From Thermocaproicibacter sp041859875 (GTDB lineage Bacteria > Bacillota > Clostridia > Oscillospirales > Acutalibacteraceae): DNA of 47,116 bases. Positions within the stretch are counted from its first letter, which is position 1. The number at the start of each line of letters is the position of its first letter. Below the pieces are notes generated by a model that worked only from the letters and a program-made list of their open reading frames with translations, ran no database searches and was not told the origin of the DNA. The DNA is taken from assembly GCA_041859875.1 (NCBI GenBank), contig JBFLFY010000018.1:1-47116 (forward strand), written 5' to 3'. A program made the position numbers and the translations under genes. Shown here in pieces: positions 17,022-24,818 of this stretch.

Positions 17022-18224
17022 CTATTTATTGAACGGAATTGCGAGGAAACTCGGGTCTGAAGCAACATCTTTGCGGGTGGTAAGGAATCCGGAAGCCTTG
17101 TCGATTGCCAGCATATTATCCTTATTCATCGCGAACTTCATCACTTCAAATGCTGCATCCTTTTGCTTGCTCTGTGCAGGAATTGCAAGTGACCAGCCAC
17201 CGGCCATGGTAATTGTTCCAGGAGCCTGTCCTTTGCTTGTCGGCATATTTGCAAAGCCAACTTTTTCGGTGTAGCCATCCCATTCTGCGGCGCCGCCTTT
17301 TACCCAGTTGCCTGTTGTCCAGTAGCCGTCAAGGCCGATGGCCACTTTGCCTTTCGGCATGTACTGGCGCGCAAATGTATTGCCTGCTTCACCGTTCAGT
17401 ACAAGTGAAAGCGATGGGCCATAACCGCTCTTATAAATCTTGTCAACAAAGTTCAGTGCGTCATTCATCTCGCTGCTCTTTACGACCCACTTTTTCGTGG
17501 AAGCGTCGTAAAGCGTGCCGCCTGCACCGTAAAGCAGCATCTCATAAGTCTGCATGCTGGTCGATTCGCCTGTTGCTTTGCCGGAGTTCATCCAGAATGG
17601 CACTACATCCGGGCACTTTGCCTTAATGGTTTTGCATGCTTCAAAAATGTCATCCCAGGTTTTAGGCTGCCAGGTAGTCGGGAGGCCAGCTTTCTGGAAA
17701 ACTTCTTTATTGTACCAAAGGCCTCTGGAATCTGTGCTGTAAGGAACGGCATAAACTTTGCCATCTGCTGCCGTTACACCTTTTTTCAGCTTGTCGTCAA
17801 ACTGATCTTTCCAGTCAGACCAGCCGTTGAGACGATCGGTCAGATTTTCAAGGTACCCTGCGCCTGCGTCGGAGTTCAGCATAAAAGTATCTTCTGTAAT
17901 CAGGTCTGGGCAGTTCACGCCGGACTTCAGGGCGAGGTCAATCTTTGTGAAATAGTCGCCTTCAGAAGCGGTAATCGGTGCTGCAACAACTTTAATCTTG
18001 GAGTTGTTAAATTTGGAATTGACGTCGTCAATCCATTTTTTGTAGGTGTTGGAACCATCATCACGGTACGTAAACTTCAGGGTTACCGCCTGGTCGGAGG
18101 TTTTCCCTCCGCTGGCCTGGCTGGAAGCCCCGCTGGAGCCGCTGCAGCCTGCAAAGGAACCTGTGATAAGTGCTGCGGAAAGTGCAACTAAAGATGCGCG
18201 TTTCAATAATGTGCCTTTTTTCAT
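17022..18224 (-). CDS. Sugar ABC transporter substrate-binding lipoprotein, truncated by in-frame amber stop
   Basis: From the ATG at 18224 (AGGAGG upstream) the frame encodes a lipoprotein signal with lipobox SFAGC, a Ser/Gly linker and a family 1 (CUT1) solute-binding domain. Readable segments include TWQPKTWDDIFEACK and a late MAGGWSLAIPAQSKQKDAAFEV. It would capture alpha-mannosides outside the membrane and deliver them to the two permeases. A TAG at 17022-17024 ends the protein at 400 residues after IPFNK, although the same frame continues for 60 more codons of family-like sequence. The full product would be about 461 residues. A single change of CAG (Gln) to TAG would explain it. Confidence 0.85.
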   Translation of the reverse strand: MKKGTLLKRASLVALSAALITGSFAGCSGSSGASSQASGGKTSDQAVTLKFTYRDDGSNTYKKWIDDVNSKFNNSKIKVVAAPITASEGDYFTKIDLALKSGVNCPDLITEDTFMLNSDAGAGYLENLTDRLNGWSDWKDQFDDKLKKGVTAADGKVYAVPYSTDSRGLWYNKEVFQKAGLPTTWQPKTWDDIFEACKTIKAKCPDVVPFWMNSGKATGESTSMQTYEMLLYGAGGTLYDASTKKWVVKSSEMNDALNFVDKIYKSGYGPSLSLVLNGEAGNTFARQYMPKGKVAIGLDGYWTTGNWVKGGAAEWDGYTEKVGFANMPTSKGQAPGTITMAGGWSLAIPAQSKQKDAAFEVMKFAMNKDNMLAIDKASGFLTTRKDVASDPSFLAIPFNK

Positions 18225-18288
18225 ACAAATCCTCCTAATGGTTTTATTAATATATTTCCCACTTCCATGCTGTGCAGGAAAGCAGAAA

Positions 18289-19572
18289 TTATACTGCGTC
18301 ATGAGAATCGGAAAGCTTTATCATAAGTTCTGCAAAGAGGGAATCTGCCCACGCAAACCAAGCCCGTGTAAAATCGGTCGGATCATCGGGGTTAAAGCTT
18401 TCGTGCATACACTGTTTGCCTGCGTCGGTTCGAAGGAGCATCCGGACAAGCTCTTCAACTTCCCTAGAATCGGTTGAAGTAATGGCCTGCATAATAATGC
18501 CGATGGGCCAAATGTTTTTACGCGGGATATGAGGGCTTCCAAGCCCCTTGGCATATTTTCCTTCATAATAAAACGGGTTGCTTCCGCTTAAAGCAAAGCG
18601 CCGCGTATTTTGGTAAATTGGGTCTTCAACAGGCCTGTACCCCACATAGGGAATAGCGAGAAGGTTTGGAACATTTGCGTCATCCATCAGAAGAGAGTGG
18701 CCCATGCCGTCTGTTTCGTAGGCATATATTTTACCAAATTCACCGTGATCTACAATGCCAAACTTTTGAATCCCGGCGTCTATTTCCTTTTTAAGGCGTT
18801 CAGCCGCCTGCGCAAAATCTTTGTCGCCGTATATTTTTTCTGCAATTTCTTCCATATACCCCAGCACCATGACCGTAAGCATATTAGATGGAATGTTATA
18901 GCCATAGTAGCACCGGTCGTCACTCGGGCGAAAGCCCGACCAGGTCATGCCTGTGTAAGCTACAGGACTTCCCTTTCCGTCGTTTGCAAGGGTGTCGGTT
19001 TTGGGGCAGTTCCTCCGCTCAAATCGGTAAGGGGATTTTTCACCATGGTGCTGCTCGGTCTTCCACAAATCGAGAATCGTCTGCAGCGTCTGCCGGAAGG
19101 AAGCGTCAAAGATTTCGGTCTTGCCGCTTTCCTTCCAGAATTGATACGCAAGCATCACCGGGTAGCAAAGCGAATCGATTTCATATTTGCGTTCCCAAAC
19201 CCAAGGGCTCTGTTCGGTAAGGTCATTTTTCATGCCGTGGCCGTTTGGCTCCCGGTTGAATGCATTGGCATAAGGGTCAATGCCGATATACTGAACCTGC
19301 CGCTGAATCAGGCCCTTTATAATTCGTGCCATCTGCTCATCTTTTGAAACAAGCGGCAGATAGTGTTTTACCTGTGCCGAAGAATCTCTGAGCCACATGG
19401 CTGCAATATCGCCCGTCACCACAAAAGTAGTCCCGTCATCCAAAGGAATGGTTGTTGTAGCAAGGGTGCTGAAATAACAGTTTTTAAAGATTTCCCGCAG
19501 GTCTTCTGGAAGCCCTCCGGCAATTTTATCTGCTGTCTGTGCTACGATTTCTGGAAAGTCCAAATACTTCAA
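18289..19572 (-). CDS. GH125 exo-alpha-1,6-mannosidase
   Basis: The 427-residue protein matches glycoside hydrolase family 125 along its length. It contains TGDIAAMWLRDSSAQVKHYL near residues 53-72, YIGIDPYANAFNREPNG near 95-111, DLTEQSPWVWERKYEIDSL, and a late GLGSPHIPRKNIWPI. Family members are metal-independent inverting exo-alpha-1,6-mannosidases. There is no signal peptide, so it is cytosolic and would work with GH38 on imported mannosides or N-glycan fragments. The start is uncertain: the frame opens with TTG at 19572 only 2 bp after AAGGG, and another TTG lies at 19563. It is the first gene of the locus behind a strong promoter. Confidence 0.92.
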   Translation of the reverse strand: MKYLDFPEIVAQTADKIAGGLPEDLREIFKNCYFSTLATTTIPLDDGTTFVVTGDIAAMWLRDSSAQVKHYLPLVSKDEQMARIIKGLIQRQVQYIGIDPYANAFNREPNGHGMKNDLTEQSPWVWERKYEIDSLCYPVMLAYQFWKESGKTEIFDASFRQTLQTILDLWKTEQHHGEKSPYRFERRNCPKTDTLANDGKGSPVAYTGMTWSGFRPSDDRCYYGYNIPSNMLTVMVLGYMEEIAEKIYGDKDFAQAAERLKKEIDAGIQKFGIVDHGEFGKIYAYETDGMGHSLLMDDANVPNLLAIPYVGYRPVEDPIYQNTRRFALSGSNPFYYEGKYAKGLGSPHIPRKNIWPIGIIMQAITSTDSREVEELVRMLLRTDAGKQCMHESFNPDDPTDFTRAWFAWADSLFAELMIKLSDSHDAV

Positions 19573-19632
19573 GTCCCTTCAGATGTGCATTATTTCTTTA
19601 TTGCCCTTTTATTCTGCCTTATTTTTGATTAT

Positions 19633-19661
19633 ATTATACATATCGTTGTACCGTATGTCAA
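19633..19661 (-). promoter_or_regulatory. Sigma-A promoter of the mannoside operon
   Basis: On the minus strand TTGACA (19656-19661) and TATAAT (19633-19638) are separated by exactly 17 bp, a consensus promoter about 60 bp upstream of the GH125 start. Confidence 0.85.
19638..19658. promoter_or_regulatory. Candidate operator for the GntR/LacI-type regulator
   Basis: A 21-bp imperfect palindrome with arms ACATA and TATGT and an inner GT/AC pair sits between the -35 and -10 hexamers of the mannoside promoter. This is the right place for repression by the regulator encoded at 19790-20911. The assignment is inferred from symmetry and position. Confidence 0.55.
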
Positions 19662-19740
19662 CATATTTATTATATTTATTATTACATATATATTGTTCTT
19701 TATATTAAATTGCACTTTAGGCTTAAATTCCCCAGAAAAG

Positions 19741-19773
19741 CAAAAAAACAGCCGCCTCAAAAAAGCAGCTGTC
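19741..19773 (-). terminator. Intrinsic terminator after the GntR-type regulator
   Basis: On the minus strand ACAGCTGC pairs with GCGGCTGT (one G-U pair) around a 9-nt loop and is followed by TTTTTTTGC. It lies 17 bp after the regulator stop codon, separating it from the mannoside operon. Confidence 0.8.
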
Positions 19774-19789
19774 TTATGCGATTTAGATT

Positions 19790-20911
19790 TTAATATTTCA
19801 GTTGTTTTACCGATTTTCCAACAATCAGGGTTGCATTCAGGTGAATCTTTTCCACTTGCTTCTCTCCTGCAAGCTGCTTTAAAATCAGCTGAACCGCAGT
19901 GCTTCCGATTTGCTTTTCTTTCTGGCGGATATGGGTAAAAAAGTAATTTCCCGCATAGCTGTAAGGGCCGTCAAAACAAAGAATGGAGATGTCCTCCGGT
20001 ACGGATTTATTGAGGGATTTCACCGTTTGCAGTGCAAGTTCCGCAAGGTTGTATTCCGTCACAAATAAGCAGGTGACTTCAGGGTGTTTTAAAAGCAGCC
20101 CGCGAATCTTTTCACAGTCGGCTTCAATATTTTCATTGGTGCATTTGTCCGGAAGCGTACTCACAAGGTGCGTCAGCCAAATGGATTCATTGGCCTTTAC
20201 GCCATAGCCCGCATGGCTCATGATGAAGCCCTCGATGCGGTCTTCAATGGTAGTTGTGTCATTCGGAGGAGAAGACAGGAAGCTGATATTGCGATGCCCC
20301 TGCTTCAGCAAATAATCCGTCGCCATTTTTGCCGCATTTTTATTGTCGGTTCCAACAAAAGCGGCTGGGACCCCTTTTAGGTCACAGTCCATCAGGGCAA
20401 CGGGGAATCCGCTTAAAATCAGTTTTAAGATTTTTGGGTTATAGTGTTCTCCGTGCACCGGCATGATAATGAGCCCGTCAATTCCCATATCGGTTAAAGC
20501 GTCGATGGCCTCATTTTCGAGATCCTGCCTGCCATACGTTCTTCTTGGGACAATAAAGCAGTTGTTTTTTGTTGCTTCCTCTTCTATGCCGGACAAAAGG
20601 TTTGTTCCATAACTCTCTGAAAAATCCGAAAGTACCACGCCAATTAAGGACGTGCCGGCTTTAAGCCCCGATTCCTGCGCGTTTTCAGGCGAGTGCTTCA
20701 TCACGAAAGAGCCTTTCCCAGGGCGGCGCTTAATAAGCCCATCTTTTGCCAGCATCTGGAGGGCTTTTTTGCTCGTAATATTACTGACTTGAAACTGTTC
20801 CGCCAGTTCTTTCTCCGTAGGAAGTTTTTCTCCCTCAGAGTATTCTCCATTCACAATTTTGTCCCGCATGGAGTGGTATAATATCTGATATAGTGGCTGG
20901 TTTTCACTCAT
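19790..20911 (-). CDS. GntR/LacI-hybrid (AraR-type) sugar repressor
   Basis: This 373-residue regulator has an N-terminal GntR winged helix (about 5-72: LYQILYHSMRDKIVNGEYSE, LPTEKELAEQF, RRPGKGSFV). A periplasmic-binding-like LacI effector domain follows (about 85-370: LIGVVLSDFSES, GIDGLIIMP, FVGTDNKNAAKMATDYLLKQ). This is the AraR architecture, which binds DNA until a sugar ligand releases it. It is encoded just upstream of and co-directional with the GH125/ABC/GH38 genes, so an alpha-mannoside or mannose derivative is the likely effector. It has its own promoter and terminator. CAGGAGA precedes the ATG. Confidence 0.9.
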   Translation of the reverse strand: MSENQPLYQILYHSMRDKIVNGEYSEGEKLPTEKELAEQFQVSNITSKKALQMLAKDGLIKRRPGKGSFVMKHSPENAQESGLKAGTSLIGVVLSDFSESYGTNLLSGIEEEATKNNCFIVPRRTYGRQDLENEAIDALTDMGIDGLIIMPVHGEHYNPKILKLILSGFPVALMDCDLKGVPAAFVGTDNKNAAKMATDYLLKQGHRNISFLSSPPNDTTTIEDRIEGFIMSHAGYGVKANESIWLTHLVSTLPDKCTNENIEADCEKIRGLLLKHPEVTCLFVTEYNLAELALQTVKSLNKSVPEDISILCFDGPYSYAGNYFFTHIRQKEKQIGSTAVQLILKQLAGEKQVEKIHLNATLIVGKSVKQLKY

Positions 20912-20949
20912 AAAATTATCTCCTGCTGCTCACTTATATTGTTATATTA

Positions 20950-20978
20950 AATATATCATTTAATTTCGGCCATGTCAA
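20950..20978 (-). promoter_or_regulatory. Sigma-A promoter of the GntR-type regulator
   Basis: TTGACA (20973-20978, minus strand) and TATATT (20950-20955) are 17 bp apart. A palindrome with arms ATTAAA and TTTAAT overlaps the -10, so the gene may be controlled here. Confidence 0.75.
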
Positions 20979-21011
20979 TCTCTACCTTATTGGTCTCACT
21001 TTCCAGTAGAC

Positions 21012-21040
21012 TTGACAAGCCTGCTAATTTTCTCTAAAAT
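21012..21040 (+). promoter_or_regulatory. Sigma-A promoter of the DtxR/MntR-type regulator
   Basis: TTGACA (21012-21017) and TAAAAT (21035-21040) are separated by 17 bp, about 34 bp upstream of the start codon. It is divergent from the GntR regulator promoter. Confidence 0.8.
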
Positions 21041-21073
21041 AGAGGAAATACCCCTGCGGAGGTGACGAATTAT

Positions 21074-21454
21074 ATGCAGATACACGAATCAGCGGAAGAT
21101 TACTTGGAAGCCATCCTGATTTTACAGGAAAAACATGGCGAAGTACGCTCGATTGACATTGTAAATCAGACCGGTTACACAAAGCCAAGCATCAGTGTAG
21201 CCATGAAGCATCTGCGTGAAAACGGCTATATTACAATGGATGAAAATGGATATATTACCCTTACAGACTCCGGCTCCGCTGTTGCACAGCGCATTTACAC
21301 ACGCCACCGTGTGCTGACGCAGCTTCTGACCGACATTGGCGTAGGAGAAGAAACAGCTGCCGCCGACGCCTGCAAAATTGAGCACGACCTCAGCAACGAA
21401 ACATTCCAAAAAATCCGCGAGTACGCCGACAAGCAGCGGAAGCAGCACGGCTGA
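21074..21454 (+). CDS. DtxR/MntR-family metal-dependent transcriptional regulator
   Basis: The 126-residue protein has a winged-helix domain (1-65: DYLEAILILQEKHGEVRSID, KPSISVAMKHL) and a dimerisation/metal domain (66-126), without a C-terminal SH3-like domain, as in MntR. Metal ligands can be aligned: Asp and Glu in EDYLE, His in RHRVL, and Cys, Glu, His in ACKIEH. The Asp is MntR-like whereas the Cys replaces the MntR Glu and is DtxR-like, so Mn or Fe specificity is unclear. A GTG at 21062 is in frame but GGAGGTGA lies 8 bp before the ATG at 21074. No metal transporter is adjacent; feoB lies about 24 kb away. Confidence 0.88.
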   Translation: MQIHESAEDYLEAILILQEKHGEVRSIDIVNQTGYTKPSISVAMKHLRENGYITMDENGYITLTDSGSAVAQRIYTRHRVLTQLLTDIGVGEETAAADACKIEHDLSNETFQKIREYADKQRKQHG

Positions 21455-21482
21455 ACGCGGCCCCTAAAAACAACATAGATAG

Positions 21483-21523
21483 AAAAAGCAGCCGCTCCGG
21501 TCAATGGAGCGGCTGCTTTTTAT
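21483..21523. terminator. Bidirectional terminator between convergent genes
   Basis: AAAAAGCAGCCGCTCC and GGAGCGGCTGCTTTTT form a perfect 16-bp inverted repeat around a 7-nt loop, with T-runs on both strands. It serves both the metal regulator (plus) and the ABC permease gene (minus). Confidence 0.92.
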
Positions 21524-21557
21524 TTAGAGGATGCTGCAGTAAATCTCTGAAAATACT

Positions 21558-23939
21558 TTATTCGCTCACAAGTGCATAGGCCGATATTTTCCGAATGCGG
21601 TAGGTAATCAGCATGGAGATGAGGTATGCAGCGGCAAATATGGCGAGGCCGCACAAAACAACCCAGCTGGGTAGAATCACATAATCTGTCTTCATTACAC
21701 ACGCGGTGCGCTCCGCAACCGACATCAGCGCATTCATCTGCGTAATGCCGAGGATGCATCCCAAACCAACGCCTACGGCAACCGGCGGCAAGAAGCCCAG
21801 CGTAACCTGGTTCATCAGCTGGAACGTTGTAAACCCAATCGCCTTCTGAATCCCCAGCTCCCGCTTTTGGCGGATGATAGAAGAGTTGATGACGAAGTAC
21901 AGCACCAGCATCACAACGAGGATGGTGATGACCAGAACCGCAGCACTCACTTGTGCCATAATATGAGCATAAGTGCCAACTTCTTGGTTAAATATCTTAT
22001 CAATGTTTTCTTTCGTTTCCAGGGAACTTCCATATTTTTTGTCGAGATTTTTGATAAGCTGTTCGGCATCGGCTCCTTTGTTTAAGTAAATCCCAATCTG
22101 CTGTTGTTTATAGTTTGGGTTTAGTTTCTGCATTCCTGTATGCGTGAGAAATGCCGTCATTCCATACATTGTGGTGCCCTGCGATAGCCCGGCCACCAAA
22201 TAGTTTACTGTTTTCTCCCCGATTGTTACCGGAATGGTGTCCCCAACTTTTTTATGCAGACCGTCCGCTAAAACCCATGAAATTGCAATTTCGTTCTCGT
22301 GGCGCGGGTACCTGCCGCTGAAAACGGTATTGGTTTCTTTTTGGGAGAAGTCGTCCATCACATAAAAATAAGTGTGCTTGTTTTCAATCGCGCCTGCCAT
22401 CATATCATAGAAATTAGCTTTCCGTACACCGCTCATCCTGCGGATTCCATCAAGTACTTTTGTGCCATCCGCTTTTGCGTCAAGGTTCACCATCACGTTT
22501 GTCCGCTCAATGCCCGGCGTTTCGGCAAAGCTGGTTGTATCGACGGTTGTGTTGTACATCATAATGACGCTGAACGCGCCTGCAAACGATGCAAAAATCA
22601 AGATTACCGCAATCATGATACTGGACTTCTTGTTTTGAAAAATGGATTTCAGTGCAAGAAGAAGCGGCAGACTGCCCTTTGCCTTATGGAGCGGAAAATA
22701 ATTCTTTTTAAAGCTATGGGTAGCAATTCCGCCCCTTAACGCTAGAATTGGCTCCAGCTTATGAATGCGGCGAGAAGACAGGTAGGCAACAAGAGCCACA
22801 GCCAGGAAAATAGCGCATAGAACAATGCCGCTGATTCTGCCGTCAAATCCCTGCACCCACATCAGACCGGACTGCTGCGCAAAAAGGTTGGAAATTGTCG
22901 GCGTTAAAAGGTAGGAAAGCAGGATTCCTGCAATGCTTCCAGCCAAAGCAATTTGTGTGAACTGCAGCACAATGGAAAAAATAATCTGCCTGCTGGTGTA
23001 ACCGATTGCTTTCAGCGACCCAATTTTCAGCATCCCCTCGTCGATGCTGTTGCTGATGCGGAACCGGATAACGGCCATGCAGACAAGAACAATCAGGGCG
23101 GCAAAAGTGACCATAAAGATGGAAACCATTTCTGCCATCATGACCCTGCTGTATTTTATCAGCGGCAAACCGATGCAGCACACCGAATTGTCCAGCTCTG
23201 CAGCGGAAATATGAGTTTCCTGCCGGATAATGTCCTTCACCCCGGACTCAAGGTTGTTGTCCTGGCTCGACACATTGGCAAAAACGAGTGAAACATCGTA
23301 CTGGCTGCCCAGCTTTTGCCTGACACTTTCCAGTGTCTGGTGAGGAAGGTAAAAACCTAAGATGCCGCTGTCAAACGTGCTGAATTCAACATCTTCGGTG
23401 AAACCTTTAATGGTAAATGTCAATTCTTTGCATTGGCTTTTGTTGCCGTCAATCTTGACGGTCAGTTTATCATTCAGCTGGTAGCCTCCGTCAACATTTA
23501 ACAAATACGGAACATAGGCCGAGAGAACCGAATCATCCGGTTCCAGATGTTTGCCGATGAACTTCCATTTGGACAAATCGCGTTTGATACTGGCATCATT
23601 AAAAAGGAAAGCGCCGTCCCGCTTATCCCCTTTATATAAAATTGATCCTTTGGCTTCTGCCGGATTTTCTTTCTGTAGCTTTTTCACGGCGCTGTTGTTC
23701 TGAAGGAAGCTGTCAACTTTACTGCTGTACAGCTGAGTGGGAACATTTAAATACAGGTCGGAGGTGTTCAGCTCCTTCGCCTGTTTTTCAAAGAAGCCGC
23801 CGAAATTAACGGAAACCAACAGACCCGCATTCAGCAGCAGGGCCGCAATCAGGAACAGGATAAACAAAGAAGCGGTGTGCCCTTTGTTTTTCCGAATATT
23901 TGCGAAGCTGAGCATAAATTCTTTCCGCACGCCTACCAC
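21558..23939 (-). CDS. FtsX-like ABC transporter permease (MacB type)
   Basis: This 793-residue membrane protein has an N-terminal helix (LFILFLIAALLLNAGLLVSV, about 25-45), a large external region, a first FtsX block of three helices (about 265-400), another helix near 450, a second external region and a final three-helix FtsX block (about 665-785). This duplicated layout fits MacB/FtsX-type exporters of peptides, antibiotics or lipids. The substrate is unknown. The GTG at 23939 overlaps the end of the ATPase gene; an ATG at 23915 preceded by GGAAAG is an alternative start. It forms one operon with the ATPase and is probably controlled by the upstream two-component system. Confidence 0.88.
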   Translation of the reverse strand: MVGVRKEFMLSFANIRKNKGHTASLFILFLIAALLLNAGLLVSVNFGGFFEKQAKELNTSDLYLNVPTQLYSSKVDSFLQNNSAVKKLQKENPAEAKGSILYKGDKRDGAFLFNDASIKRDLSKWKFIGKHLEPDDSVLSAYVPYLLNVDGGYQLNDKLTVKIDGNKSQCKELTFTIKGFTEDVEFSTFDSGILGFYLPHQTLESVRQKLGSQYDVSLVFANVSSQDNNLESGVKDIIRQETHISAAELDNSVCCIGLPLIKYSRVMMAEMVSIFMVTFAALIVLVCMAVIRFRISNSIDEGMLKIGSLKAIGYTSRQIIFSIVLQFTQIALAGSIAGILLSYLLTPTISNLFAQQSGLMWVQGFDGRISGIVLCAIFLAVALVAYLSSRRIHKLEPILALRGGIATHSFKKNYFPLHKAKGSLPLLLALKSIFQNKKSSIMIAVILIFASFAGAFSVIMMYNTTVDTTSFAETPGIERTNVMVNLDAKADGTKVLDGIRRMSGVRKANFYDMMAGAIENKHTYFYVMDDFSQKETNTVFSGRYPRHENEIAISWVLADGLHKKVGDTIPVTIGEKTVNYLVAGLSQGTTMYGMTAFLTHTGMQKLNPNYKQQQIGIYLNKGADAEQLIKNLDKKYGSSLETKENIDKIFNQEVGTYAHIMAQVSAAVLVITILVVMLVLYFVINSSIIRQKRELGIQKAIGFTTFQLMNQVTLGFLPPVAVGVGLGCILGITQMNALMSVAERTACVMKTDYVILPSWVVLCGLAIFAAAYLISMLITYRIRKISAYALVSE

Positions 23940-24691
23940 CCCATTTCCACAAGAAAGGAAGCAAGCTTTTCATGGCGTTCCTTGTTGCCGCTTACATATT
24001 TGCCCAGGTTACAGACGCCGTTAATGACACCGTCGCGGAGATACAGAATGCGGTTTCCGCGCCGGGCGGATTTTAAATCGTGCGTCACCATGATAATGCT
24101 TTGGCCCTCACTGTTTACGTCTGTCAGCACGTCAAGCGCCGCCTTGCCGGAAGCTGAATTCAGCGCGCCGGTCGGCTCATCGGCAAAAACGACTTTTGGC
24201 TGATTGATTAACGCGCGGACGATGGCGGCGCGCTGTGTTTCCCCGCCGGAAAGCTGTGTGGGAAACTTCCGCCAGATGGTTTCCGTCAGCCCGACTTTCT
24301 TCAGCAGCTGCGTTGCCCGTTCGAGGATTGCCTTTTTATCTTTACTGACAAGGTAGCCCGCCGTAAGGATGTTGTCGAGAATGCTCATGTTATCCAGCAA
24401 AAACATCTGCTGAAAAACAAAGCCGCAGTTCTGCCGGCGAAAAACCGCCAGTTTGTCGCTGGAAAGCTTCGTGATTTCCTGCCCCAAGAAACTGATGGAA
24501 CCAAGCGTTGGTTTATCCATGCCGGAAAGCGCGTAAAGAAGCGTCGATTTTCCTGCGCCGGATGGTCCCATGATGACAGTAAAGTCGCCTTGATAAATTT
24601 CAATACTCAAATTTTCCAGAACGTGCTGCTGCATGCCGCCGCTGGAAAAGGTCTTGCAGAGTTTATCAGTCGATAGAATAACATTGCTCAT
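23933..24691 (-). CDS. ABC transporter ATP-binding protein (MacB/LolD type)
   Basis: The 252-residue ATPase has Walker A GPSGAGKST (about 42-50), the Q-loop in FVFQQMFLLDNMSI, the signature LSGGETQRAAIVRAL (about 143-157) and Walker B VVFADEPTGALN followed by the H-loop VTHD. This sequence type (LolD/MacB/BceA) partners FtsX-like permeases. The start has AGGAGGG upstream, but the U-tract of a terminator hairpin lies directly before that site. It overlaps the permease gene by a few bases. Confidence 0.93.
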   Translation of the reverse strand: MSNVILSTDKLCKTFSSGGMQQHVLENLSIEIYQGDFTVIMGPSGAGKSTLLYALSGMDKPTLGSISFLGQEITKLSSDKLAVFRRQNCGFVFQQMFLLDNMSILDNILTAGYLVSKDKKAILERATQLLKKVGLTETIWRKFPTQLSGGETQRAAIVRALINQPKVVFADEPTGALNSASGKAALDVLTDVNSEGQSIIMVTHDLKSARRGNRILYLRDGVINGVCNLGKYVSGNKERHEKLASFLVEMGW

Positions 24692-24704
24692 TGTTTTCCC
24701 TCCT

Positions 24705-24760
24705 AAAAAAATAAGGCTGCAAAAGAACTTCCTTAAAAAAGGCGTTTTGCTTTTTGCAGC
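24705..24760 (-). terminator. Terminator/attenuator directly before the ABC exporter ribosome binding site
   Basis: On the minus strand GCTGCAAAA pairs with TTTTGCAGC (24716-24724 with 24752-24760), with an inner CCTT/AAGG stem. CTTATTTTTTT follows, running straight into AGGAGGG of the ATPase gene. It lies downstream of the promoter at 24764-24793, so it would stop exporter transcripts before the first codon unless bypassed. Confidence 0.7.
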
Positions 24761-24763
24761 TTT

Positions 24764-24793
24764 ATTATAGTCCGGGGATGCTTAACGTGTCTT
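24764..24793 (-). promoter_or_regulatory. Probable promoter of the ABC exporter operon
   Basis: TATAAT at 24764-24769 (minus strand) is preceded after 18 bp by AAGACA (24788-24793). The weak -35 suggests an activated promoter, which fits the repeats just upstream. Confidence 0.6.
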
Positions 24794-24818
24794 TGCCCAG
24801 TCCTTAACCAAACCTTAA
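24780..24818 (-). promoter_or_regulatory. Phased direct repeats, candidate OmpR-type response-regulator site
   Basis: TTAAGG occurs twice on the minus strand (24813-24818 and 24802-24807), exactly 11 bp apart, just upstream of the exporter -35. A related TTAAGC lies 22 bp further on (24780-24785), keeping the helical phase. Tandem half-sites of about 10-11 bp are typical for OmpR/PhoB regulators, so the regulator at 26108-26782 is the likely binder. The site overlaps the kinase stop codon. Confidence 0.55.

Noticed and set aside
16839..18224. Genome-wide reassignment of TAG to a sense codon
   Set aside because: Several normal genes here end in TAG (feoB, the ECF S component, dinB and the binding-protein frame itself), so TAG works as a stop.
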